A stretch of DNA of 27,026 nt, taken from the NCBI RefSeq assembly GCF_008831285.2, contig NW_022205226.1:1-27026 (forward strand), read 5' to 3'. Within the stretch, counting starts at the first letter, position 1; each line of letters opens with the position of its first letter. A program made the position numbers and the translations under genes. The notes beneath the pieces were generated by a model. That model was not told where the DNA came from and searched no databases. It saw nothing but the letters and a program-made list of their open reading frames with translations. Below, piece by piece: positions 1 through 8,747 of the stretch. The DNA is from Nymphaea colorata. Lineage: Eukaryota > Streptophyta > Magnoliopsida > Nymphaeales > Nymphaeaceae.

Positions 1-173
1 CCCAACCCTTTTTTATAAAAAATATAATAATACTCTTCAAGCAATAAAAACCCTGTTTTCATTCTTTATCTTTTTGCCTGAAAGCTGCTGGTCACGGTCC
101 GGAAGACCGATCTTGCAATACTGTTCTGATCCAGGATTTTGTTATAATTTCTGTGGCCACGATCAGCTTATAT

Positions 174-362
174 ATGTCTGTGTTTCTACTAACCCCGGGC
201 GACCCTTCCGTCACTGCCCCCCACGATCATCCCCTGATGTCCACCCTCTACGCAGTGATGATCTCGGATTTTCGAGCACTGCCACTGCAGATCGGCCATT
301 ATCGCACATTCCTAGCGCGACCCAACGGCAATCTATAGCTTCGTGGAGGTTCGAACCCATGA
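174..362 (+). CDS. Fragment upstream of the kinase, probably its N-terminus in a shifted frame
   Basis: This frame stays open from the window edge to a TGA at 360-362. The first ATG is at 174, preceded by A/T-rich TATAAT-like stretches. Its codons look coding (many C/G third positions), and a hydrophobic stretch around VIISVATISLYMSVFLL lies at and just before the ATG. Near 330-360 the coding pattern passes to the frame one base back, which continues into the kinase ORF starting at ATG 359. No 20-nt GT...AG intron explains this step. It could be a missing base, a true frameshift, or two genes overlapping at ATGA. The protein segment is not recognised. Confidence 0.4.
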
Positions 363-1956
363 AGAACGGAAGCCTCAGGGTCAACATCAGGCCCAACTTT
401 TCAGACGGCCAGGACGGCAATTTTCGCATCGATACGCAACGCGGGCTTGTTGATCTTCTCAGAGCCATCAGCGGACTCAACCGCGACAAGAATCGAACCT
501 TGAATTTTATGGTTTCCTAGAACAACCATGTGGAGCTAATGACCATCTACCCGGCCGAATACACCAAGAACGTCAATCTTCTGCGGCGCATCATCAAGAA
601 CACCTTCTCGCATTTGCAAATCGCCATCGATAGCCTCGTCAACGCCATTCGGCCCTTCTTAGATTCAAGAAACAGACCATTGATGGAGTAAAGTGTGAAT
701 AATACCGCTAAAAGATTTTGGTAAAAAAGTAAGCAATTATTGTAGTTATCAAAATACAACTAAATTAAAAGCCAAATCAAAAAGGCCAGGAGGGCTAATG
801 CTGACGGAACCGAAGAGGAGGAGAAGGAAGAAGTTGAACGTCAGTTGTAAACTGAGCGTGTTTAAGCTTGCAAAAAACTTAAGAATTGCCTGATTATGAT
901 GGGAATCGATAGCACCGTCCTCAAGAATTCCACAAAGAGCATGATAACTACCTACTCATAATGGATCAACCGTAATAAGGAAGATCCATACGGCAGTGAG
1001 CAAGATCGAAATGTTTTCGGCGTGAAAATCCTTGCATAGACTGCAAAATCAGTCGAAAAGGACAATTCAGGCTCCCACTGCAGCATCCTCTTAGGGACTT
1101 TCAAGTTGATCATTGTCCTATCTGTGAATCTGTAGGTGAATAAGAGTGTGGAAGAACTCAGGACGAAGGAAGGATTGCCAATGCTAGTCTAGAAGGAAAC
1201 TGAAATGGAATTGGTTAAAAAACAAGTTAAAAATGCTGAAAAACAATAATCCAAAAACTCCTTCCAGAATTAGCTAGATTTTATCAAGTACATCAAGGAT
1301 CGTAGCTGCCAATTCGTCTCTACCTACTATTGGCAGTACAAGTTGAAGAGAGAGTAGATGTCCACCATCCTTATGGACTACTACCCTCACAATATGTAGT
1401 AAATGCTCTCCACGCAGGGAAAACTACTTTCCTTACGTTAAAAATTGATCCTTCTGCACCGCATCATCACTGCTGTCAACTGGTTGGCCAACAACTACGT
1501 CTGCCATCGCGACCTCAAGCCCTCCAACATCATGCTCAACTAAAAACGAGTGCCCAAACTTGTTGATTTTGGGTCCTGCTGCCCCATCAATGGACCAGGC
1601 ACCACCCATTTCCAAGTCAGCTAGACCAGACGTAAAGATAGAGATACTTAGTCCTTGGCACTCCTGGCTACTTCTTCCCCTACGACGAGAAAATCCTTGG
1701 CTATGCATACAAGAAACCTGAATATTAGCAGCACTTGCTGTTTGATGCCTATAGCATCGGTAAAGTGATGCTGGATGTCTTCAAGGAAGGCTTGCCCAAC
1801 CTACTACCAAACATGGAATCTTTGATGTCTTACATGATCGATCGTTGCCAGTAGCCAGACCCAGCCGACAGGCTTACCTACCAGGAGTTATTATTCCTAT
1901 TTGAAAACTTCCTGCACTATGTGGAGTAACTGTAGGGAAATTTGAAGTGCTTATGA
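359..1956 (+). CDS. Divergent Ser/Thr protein kinase
   Basis: Reading TAA/TAG as Gln and removing the 20-nt intron at 1632-1651 gives 525 residues from ATG 359 to TGA 1954-1956. The C-terminal third is a kinase C-lobe: the catalytic loop HRDLKPSN lies at about residues 383-390 and DFG at about 403. GTPGY follows directly across the intron, then an acidic D-x-Y-S-x-G segment and DPADR near the end, matching kinase subdomains VIb to XI. The N-lobe is weak: I see no convincing glycine-rich loop or VAIK lysine. Residues from about 1 to 230 are an unrecognised, partly charged region (an EEEEKEE stretch lies near residue 160). By family it would phosphorylate Ser/Thr in the cytosol, but substrate and subgroup cannot be told. 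The true start may lie upstream at 174 if the frame break near 350 is an artefact. Confidence 0.78.
1632..1651 (+). other. 20-nt intron in the kinase gene
   Basis: The segment begins GTAAAG and ends CTTAG. Removing it shifts the frame by exactly the amount needed to join the DFG region to the GTPGY activation segment (reading ...SQTR-LLGTPGY). Conserved kinase motifs on both sides make this one of the best-supported introns in the window. Confidence 0.88.
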
Positions 1957-1991
1957 TTATGAACTCCATACTTATATCTGCACGGACCCAA

Positions 1992-2000
1992 TATAATAAT
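1992..2000 (+). promoter_or_regulatory. TATAAT-like element before the STRIP gene
   Basis: TATAATAAT lies 11 nt before ATG 2011, inside the 54-bp gap after the kinase stop. Similar A/T elements precede most starts in this window, which suggests a TATA- or initiator-like core promoter. It is inferred from position and recurrence only. Confidence 0.45.
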
Positions 2001-2010
2001 TCAGTTTATA

Positions 2011-4014
2011 ATGAGCGAATTCAAAAGCGAAGAAAGCGCAGGATGCTTCCTCTTCAGAGACTTCTCACACTTCTTCACGCCCAGCGAAGTTGTGGATTAC
2101 TACATCGGCAAGCACGCAGCCATGTCACTGCAGCACGCCCTCTCCTTACTAGAAGAGGGACAGTATACCCTCAATCCTCTCTCAGCCATCTTCGCATACC
2201 TTTTCAGCATCAAGCGAAAATAACCGCTATGGCTGTAAGCCAACAGGGCCAACCTGCGCGAGTTGATCAATAACGACGGAATGAAGCTGTTGCTGTGCGG
2301 GATCGATAGGCTGCTTGGGAGGCTCGGCGAGAAGGAAGGAGCAAGCATAGAGAACGAAATGGCGCTGAAGGTGCTCCTCAATCTCATATACGTCTCCATC
2401 GACTTCCTCTAGCTCAACGAAACAAACAAAAAATCAAGCTAGTAGCTCAACCAGCTATACATAGGTATGTCTTTTGAGATTTAGATGTGAAGATTGATGA
2501 TTCACTGATGCGCATGGTGACTTTGAGTTTGGAAGTCCACTACATCCCCATCAAGAAACTAACCATGCTGTATGCGAAAGTCCTGTCCAATATCTTCTAC
2601 CACAACGGCAACAATCAAAAGTCAACCAACATCCACCCTCTCTTCCTCTTCTCATAAAACGTATTGGCCAAGCTGCCACAAGATAACCTGCTCCGCTACG
2701 GAGAACTTTAAAAGTACAGGACGGGCAACCCCCCTCCCACGAGCCCGTCCTCTTCCAACAAAAAGCCATCATCAATATAGCAATTTTACGTAAAAGCTAT
2801 GGAAATTTAGCGTAAGCACAACACCGGTGACTGCCCCTTGGCCCAATCGATCGTGGTGGGGCTATTGCGATCCCTGCTGACGGTGTGCAACTGCCAATCC
2901 CACAAGAAATTCCAAACAGTGAAAGGCTCAGGAGTGGACTCCTTCAGATAGTGGCAGCTCTCCTACCGCTATCTTCTCGACCGACCACAGATGCAGGCTG
3001 CTCTTCCTCAGGAGATGATATAGCATTTGCGCATCTACGAGACCTTCGACCAGATGTCCAACAATGAAGGAAGAGCCCTAAAGCCAGAAGAGCAGGCAGT
3101 GTGGGGTGAGTACTATACGCATAAGATCTATACCACTGCAGCCATTGCAAGTTTCTTCCAACTTGTCCTGGTGGCTCTCCATTAGAATAGTAAAGATACG
3201 ATCTATCCAGTGTTCCTGCAGTATTCGTACTTCCTCCAACTCATCAGCGATGCCAACGGTATTCTCGTCTTCCTCAAATTTCTTACTGACAAATTCACAG
3301 GCTTAGATGGGGTGAGGGCGGGATCACCCTTCAGGAGAAGCGAGGGAAAGCCAATCGAATTCAGGGAGGAAGTTATGCTGACTGTCTATGCGGTACTGCT
3401 GATGCTGTACACATCGTGCAACAACTATCCTTAGAAGATCAGGAACTACCTCTTCTAGTACAACTCCTATGTACGCTTGTGCTAATATAGCTCATCATTA
3501 AGAAAATTCCCACTTTGTTTATCGCTAGAGAGGAAGAACAGGGCGGCCAGGGCGTAATGCCTTCCAGGGAAGAGCTGGACCGCCTTGGGGCTAGCGGTTC
3601 AAGCACCATGAGGAAGTTGACTGAGCTTTGCTACGACCTGCTCAAAATCCAGATCCCCTTCTTCTCTAAGAAAATGAAGGAAAACTCAGCCAACATGCGC
3701 ATGATTATCGACATCTACTGCAAGTACCCCCGCACTACTCCTCCAAAGGAACTGACCAACCTCGAAAAACTACTCCTGAAGAGCAAATGTACGCCCAATC
3801 TAATATAGCCGGCCTGGTGAAGCAGGAAAAGTTCATAACCAGCGTCGAAGAGATGAAGACGATCCACAACGAGTACAATAACCTCTACTACTGGAGCAAC
3901 GACTTCCTGCAAGAGCCAAGCGATCCTCCCACCATTGCGCTAGAGGAAAACCTGGACAACATGATCGACGCTGAGGCATGGCTGGAGTAAAACTTGTGGA
4001 AATACTATGATTGA
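2011..4014 (+). CDS. STRIP: STRIP/Far11-family STRIPAK scaffold protein
   Basis: Removal of three 20-nt introns (2465-2484, 3471-3490, 3789-3808) gives 647 residues from ATG 2011 to TGA 4012-4014. Several segments align by eye with animal STRIP1/2 and yeast Far11: an ALKVLLNLIYVSIDFLQ helix like the STRIP LRVLLNIMYLIVE region, then PIKKLTMLYAKVL, an LLRSLLTV block, and near the C-terminus LLKIQIPFFSKKMKENSANMRMI matching the conserved LLKVQ...W(R/K)xSNMKTM block. A WLE motif lies close to the end, as in STRIP proteins. At 647 residues it is somewhat shorter than animal homologues. The family is an alpha-helical scaffold that ties PP2A/striatin to GCK kinases at membranes, controlling polarity and cytoskeleton. 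The TATAATAAT element lies just upstream, and the next gene starts 19 bp after this stop. Confidence 0.8.
2465..2484 (+). other. 20-nt intron 1 of the STRIP gene
   Basis: It starts GTATGTC and ends ATTTAG. Without removal the frame meets TGA five codons later; with removal it continues into VKIDDSLMRMV and the rest of the STRIP homology. Confidence 0.88.
3471..3490 (+). other. 20-nt intron 2 of the STRIP gene
   Basis: It starts GTACGC and ends CTAATATAG; the CTAAT may serve as a branch-site-like element close to the acceptor. Removal joins ...LFQYNSY to LIIKKIPTLFIAREEEQ in the correct frame. Confidence 0.9.
3789..3808 (+). other. 20-nt intron 3 of the STRIP gene
   Basis: It starts GTACGCCC and ends CTAATATAG, nearly the same layout as intron 2. 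Removal joins LLLKSK to SGLVKQEKF and carries the frame to the final TGA. Confidence 0.9.
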
Positions 4015-4033
4015 TGTTACTGTTTGATATATT

Positions 4034-5146
4034 ATGTATTGGGTTATAGACGGAGCGTGCTTCTGCTCCGGATTCGCAGCCTTCGCATACCTCCTCTCCA
4101 GTGGATACGCCAACCTCTGCTGGATCGGACTGCTCTGGGTGGTGCTCTATCCGCTACTGCTGGAAGGAGTGCTGAATTTGGTTGCGGGAGTATCGGCGAA
4201 AATGGATTATAGGGTGCAAGCGCGTTCACGACTTGTCTATAGTCCGGACTATAATATCACCTTCTGTGGGATTGAGAAATGCCACCCCTTTGACTCCAAA
4301 AAATATGGAAACATATATCATTTCTTGATCTAGAGAGAAGTGATAACTAAGGACGAGGTAATCGTTCCAGGGAAGGCACCTCGAGCCTTGCTCCTATAGT
4401 GCATGAGCAAGTGTTACCTGCTCAAGATGTGCTATACCATCAGCATCTGCGCATACGTGGAAATGCCTCTCTTCCTCCTGCCTGCCTTCCTGCTTCGCTG
4501 GAGAGTCCTAGATCCCATGCTTACTGCCACCGAGGGATCCATTCTGGCAGTCTGTGCAGCGATGCGACTGGGATGGACAGTAAACCTGTCTGGTGGCTTC
4601 CACCACGCCAGCTTCAACCAGGGAGGAGGATTCTGTGTGTATCCTGACATATCGCTTGCCGTCCACTACCTGCGGACGAGGCTGGGAGTGAGGAGGGTGA
4701 TGGTGGTCGACCTTGATGCCCACCAGGGCAACGGCCACTAGCGGGACCATATGGACGATCCCTAGGTCTTCACAGCTGATTTCTACAACCACCGCATTTA
4801 CCCCGGCGATAGAGAGGCAGCGCAGGCCATCAGGAGGGACGTTAACATCCTTCCCAGCACAACCACCGATCAATACCTGATGAAAATGGCAGTCCTAGAA
4901 AAAGATATCGACTCCTTCAGGCCATAATTCGTCATCTATAACGCAGGAACAGACATCTTGCAGGGTGATCCTTTGGGCAATCTCAGCATAACACCTTAGG
5001 GTATAATCTAGCGGGACTAAATGATGATCCGGATGTGCATGGATCGCAAGATTCCAATCTCTATGTTCCTAAGCGGAGGTTACCAAAAGGTGAATGCCTA
5101 GATAATCGCAAATTCGATATAAAATCTACTATAAAAATTCCGATGA
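4034..5146 (+). CDS. HDAC11: HDAC11-like class IV histone deacetylase with N-terminal membrane segment
   Basis: The ORF has 370 codons with many TAG/TAA Gln codons and no intron. Residues from about 65 match HDAC11 (RLVYSPDYNITFCGIEKCHPFDSKKYG). The zinc/charge-relay residues are present: His190-His191 in SGGFHHAS, Asp228 and His230 in VDLDAHQGNGH, Asp307 in AGTDIL and Tyr350 in SGGYQ, so the enzyme should be active. HDAC11-type enzymes remove acetyl groups and, in animals, long fatty acyl groups from lysine. Unusually, residues 1-56 form a Trp/Leu-rich hydrophobic region with one or two probable membrane spans. An internal ATG at 4202 (residue 57) could give a soluble form. The hydrophobic codons are C/G-rich at the third base like the rest of the gene, so I favour ATG 4034. 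Only 19 bp separate it from the STRIP stop. Confidence 0.88.
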
Positions 5147-5196
5147 CTTTGATCCAAAGCGGAGGCTCTGATAATGTGTTCTATAATGAGCATACG

Positions 5197-5209
5197 TATA
5201 ATATAATAG
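5197..5209 (+). promoter_or_regulatory. TATAATATAATAG element upstream of gene at 5220
   Basis: A doubled TATAAT-like A/T stretch ends about 10 nt before ATG 5220, inside the 73-bp gap after the HDAC stop. It fits the pattern seen before most starts in the window. Confidence 0.45.
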
Positions 5210-5219
5210 TTTGATTGAG

Positions 5220-5801
5220 ATGAGCAAGTTCTTTATGGTCCTATTCTCCATCGTGATACTCTCGCCCATCGCCTTCTTCCTCACCAAGTACGTCCCCTAC
5301 TATATCCACGAATGGAAAGAGCCCGATACCGTGAATACTCTCAGCCTTTCATTGAGGGACTAACCGCCAAAGACCTCCAAGCGTTTAGGCTACCTGGAAG
5401 AGCTGACCTCACTGCCGCTGGTGGGGCATTTGTTCCTCGAGGAGAAGATCACGGAATTGATGAAGCTGGGCAGGTTCGAAGATGTCATAGAGAAATCTGG
5501 AGCCGCGATCGAGAGCCCACTCAACTCGAGATCCTTCTCGATCTGGTACCACCGGGCACTATCCCAGTGCATCATGAAACAGCTGGAGGACTGCGAGAGC
5601 AGCCTGAGACAACTTACTCTCTTTTCGAACAAGTACACGGAAGGATTGGTAGCCAGCATCTATTCAATACTGGAAGAGCTCAACCAGGCAGAGGGAAGAT
5701 AGGGATTGAGCAAAGCAGATAAAGAAACAGTCAAACCACTTGGAAGGATCATTCCGTACAAACCTAAACCGAAAGTGGTGGAGTCTTACGAAGAACTTTG
5801 A
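5220..5801 (+). CDS. Small membrane-anchored, TPR-like protein, unknown function
   Basis: The ORF has 193 residues and ends in TGA. The N-terminus (MSKFF then MVLFSIVILSPIAFFL) is a typical signal anchor or uncleaved transmembrane helix. From about residue 75 to 165 the protein is helical with a pattern suggesting tetratricopeptide-like hairpins (ITELMKLGRFEDVIEKSGAAIES... WYHRALSQCIMKQLEDCESSLRQL). It then has a basic/proline tail (IPYKPKPKVVE). It contains only two reassigned Gln codons. I do not recognise a named family; TPR assignment is by pattern only. Confidence 0.75.
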
Positions 5802-5961
5802 GCTGATTTTTATTCGATAATCTATGAGAATCATTGAAATGTAAGCAAAGACTGAGCCTTCCAACCATTTTGGCTTTACTATCCCACGAGAAAGAGCTAT
5901 TATATTTCGTATTTTAAAAAGATAGCGAAGGACATTTGTTCAATAGCAACATTCTTATTAG

Positions 5962-5970
5962 ATATATAAT
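5962..5970 (+). promoter_or_regulatory. ATATATAAT element upstream of the BUBL-like gene
   Basis: An A/T-rich TATA-like stretch lies about 20-27 nt before ATG 5989 in a 187-bp intergenic gap. The role is inferred from its recurrence before other starts. Confidence 0.4.
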
Positions 5971-5988
5971 TGATACTTTTTACGTCGC

Positions 5989-8664
5989 ATGTGGAACTGG
6001 GTCAAAGATATCGTCAAGTAGAAGGTAATCGACCCCCTCAAGCCCTTCATCGGCCAACAAGAACGCCACTACGTCTAAAATCCACGACTAACCTCCTACG
6101 TAGACTACCGCCTCAACGAGGCCATCATCAGTTACATCTAAGTCGATAACACAAGGCTCTACTTCGAAGCCTTCAACAAGGAGGAAACAGTCCAGACCCT
6201 CCAGGAGCAGTACGTCAAATTCCACGGGAAATAGATGGTCCTCGAGAGCGAAGAGGTCAAAATTTCCCCCTCCATGCCATTGACGGAGATCATCAACTCC
6301 TCGGAGGATAGACAGGTCTTCCAGGAGATCGTGGAGAAACTGGAACGCAAGGAGAAAGTGGAAATTGAGGTGGAGGTGATGCCCGAGCAGAAGAAGGAGA
6401 GCTTCAAGAAGATCATCAAGAAGTGCAACGAGTTTCACAGCTATGAATGCATGATCCACATCAAGCACGGACTCAGACGACCGCTCGCCTACAAGACCAC
6501 CATCACTGGAGAAACCACCTTCACCGACATTATCGAAAAGATCAAAGAGCATCCCCTCATCCTAGGGGACGATATCGAGTTCCTCAGCGAAAAGGGAGTG
6601 CTCTTCGATCCAGCCACCTACAAGTAGCCCTTCCAAAACCTCAACATCCACGAGCCAGTCTTGCATGCCAGATACTCGTACCATAACAGCTTGCTTCGAG
6701 GAGATACGCTGGTCGCTGTCGGCATGGAAGACGAAATCCCAGTCAAGATGCTGCAGGCGGCCTCCAAATAATACAACCAATTGGATCTTATTAGCGTAAA
6801 CTCAAAGGAGAAAACTATCGACTTCAACAGGCTAACTAACTTCAGAGAACAGCTCGTCAGCAGCTACTACAGGGTGACTCTTTCATTACTGCTCAAGTAA
6901 GCCAAAGAAGACGAAAAACCAATCATTCTGTAGGCTTCAGGCAGCTTGAGATTGTATGTGCTGACTGGATAGTTCCAATAACTTTGGTGGCCCGTAGAAA
7001 AATTATAGAAAAGGCATCAAATAGGCGGCCTGCATCCGAGGGAAAATGCCTTTGCCCTTTATCAAATCGACCGAATCGAACAGATCAAACTGGAAAAACC
7101 AGAAACATTCTTCAGCTTATAGGTTTTGCCGGCTCATCAATTCGTTGCCAACCGCATAATAATCCACAACTGTGACAGTTTTCCCATAAAGGCAAGGTAC
7201 TTAGGCGCCAATCCGCGTGAGGAGGTTGTGCAATTTTATCGCAACCAACGCATCAGCTAAAAATTCGGATAGCGTATCTGCAAGGTGGGAGGACTCACGC
7301 TCAACAATAAGCAAACCTTCGGAGACTATCAGCTCGATCAATTCCAAATCATTTACGTGCAGGAGGGCGAAAAAGTACCCCTCAAGAGATAACACGTCAT
7401 CTCAGAGTGGAAGAAGGAAAGCGTGGACAGAGATAATGCAGAAAAGACGCATCTTTAGGAGTTCAATAAGAAATTGAAAGAAGAATACTTCGGGATATAC
7501 AACCAACGGATCATCCCTTCCCGCTAGATATAAAAGATCTGCAAGGAAAACTAAACCTCAGTGGTGAACGTCTTAGTTGCTCTAAGGATGCACTTCGAGC
7601 GCATCAACTACCACATGAACAAGGAACCAAAGTACCTCCAGCTTGAAGATAAGGCATATCACGGACATCGGGAGATGTTGTAGAATGATGAGAAGTATAT
7701 AAACGCATTGAAGAATGGAAAAAAGGATGGCCTTTAGGCGAAGGATGTTATGGGCATTAATCTCTATACTTCCAACCATGTCTACGGGGATCTTAATAAA
7801 TATTTGCGGGAGTAATATATCAAAGGCAATGAAGAACTGGATAACAAATACTTGCCACTTACAGGATGGATCATCAAGAGTGTCAAAAAGGCATAAGCAT
7901 ATCGAGGTGTTACTTATCGCGGAATAGGGAAGATCAACCTTAAAAAGGCCTTAAATTTAAATAATGTCTAAGACAATTAACTTAAATAAAAATTCATCAT
8001 TTTTACCAGCTTCACCTCCACGTCTCTAGAAGAAGGCCCTGCTCGCCATTTTCTTCCAAAATAAGAATAAGTACCCAAGTGCCTACTCAAATTAATAGTT
8101 TACAGTGGAAATCTAATCGAAAGATATTCTTACTTCTCCACGTAAAAAGAAGTACTAATCTTACCATTCACGTACTTCGTCATCAATAATTGCAATCTCT
8201 AAGGGCCGATCCAAACAGCTGAACTTGAGGAAATACCAATGCCGCAGACCAACTCGCGAGAGCTCATCTTTTGGGTCGACGATGAGCCTGATTCCAACTC
8301 AAGGATAAAGGAGCACTTCGAGGATCGGGGGATCGAGGTGGTGCAGGTGACCACGACACGCATCATGAAGCTTATCCTTCAGAACTTCTTCTGGATCTTC
8401 AAAATGCTGGGCAAAAAAGTAGTCATCCTCTCAGACATGGTCCGCAAGGAATACGGAATCATCAACTATACTGCCGGCGTCGACCTCTTCCAGCATATCT
8501 TCAACGATTACGGACTATCCAATAAGGCAATCATCTTCGCATCTGATAAAGCTAGAGCCTAGGCAAACCTAAAGGAAAAGGGAGTGGTCGAAGGAAACTG
8601 GGTCGTCATCACCGAGTCAGGAGAGCTTATCGATGCTGTTTAGGAGGAATTCCAAAAAATGTGA
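5989..8664 (+). CDS. BUBL-like protein: ubiquitin-like folds, intein-like (BIL/Hint) domain, ADP-ribosyltransferase and receiver-like domain
   Basis: One intronless frame of 891 residues contains roughly thirty TAA/TAG Gln codons. Domains in order: a possible beta-grasp Ubl at about 45-110; a second Ubl at about 153-233 (MIHIKHG... GDDIEFLSEKGVLFDP); a Hint/BIL domain at 234-394 starting SLLRGDTLV and ending PAHQFVANRIIIHN, followed by Cys395; a third Ubl at about 396-463 (VGGLTLNNKQTFGDYQL, like the ubiquitin AGKQLEDGRTLSDYNI region); a helical linker; an ART domain with YRG Arg639, FTSFTSTS at 675-679 and Gln719-Lys-Glu721; and a receiver-like domain from about 758 (FWVDDEP, LSDM at 815-817). 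Ciliate BUBL proteins combine Ubl, BIL and ART modules; the BIL is thought to self-process and release or attach Ubls. Here the first BIL residue is Ser rather than Cys, and the block-B His is missing. The receiver-like tail is not one I recall from described BUBLs. Confidence 0.85.
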
Positions 8665-8747
8665 ATACTCTCTTATCCCAACCTAATGATATGATTATAA
8701 TGATGATAAGTCTTGCTGTTTGATTGACGGAATATAAAAAGTAGGGA

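Noticed and set aside
1-9. CCCAACCCT at the window edge, reminiscent of ciliate telomere repeats (C4A2 / C4A4)
   Set aside because: Only one imperfect unit is present, followed by T-rich sequence; no tandem repeat.
345-358. GGTTCGAACC string resembling a tRNA T-arm
   Set aside because: The flanking bases do not form a T-stem or acceptor stem, no D- or anticodon arm is visible on either strand, and it lies in a coding frame.
1111-1131. Possible 21-nt in-frame intron (GTCCTATC...CTGTAG) in the kinase gene
   Set aside because: Removal leaves the frame unchanged and does not restore a recognisable kinase motif, so it cannot be told from coding sequence with a TAG Gln codon.
6088-6552. Leu/Asp-rich 154-codon frame on the minus strand
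   Set aside because: It is the reverse shadow of the Glu/Lys-rich ubiquitin-like region of the BUBL-like gene.
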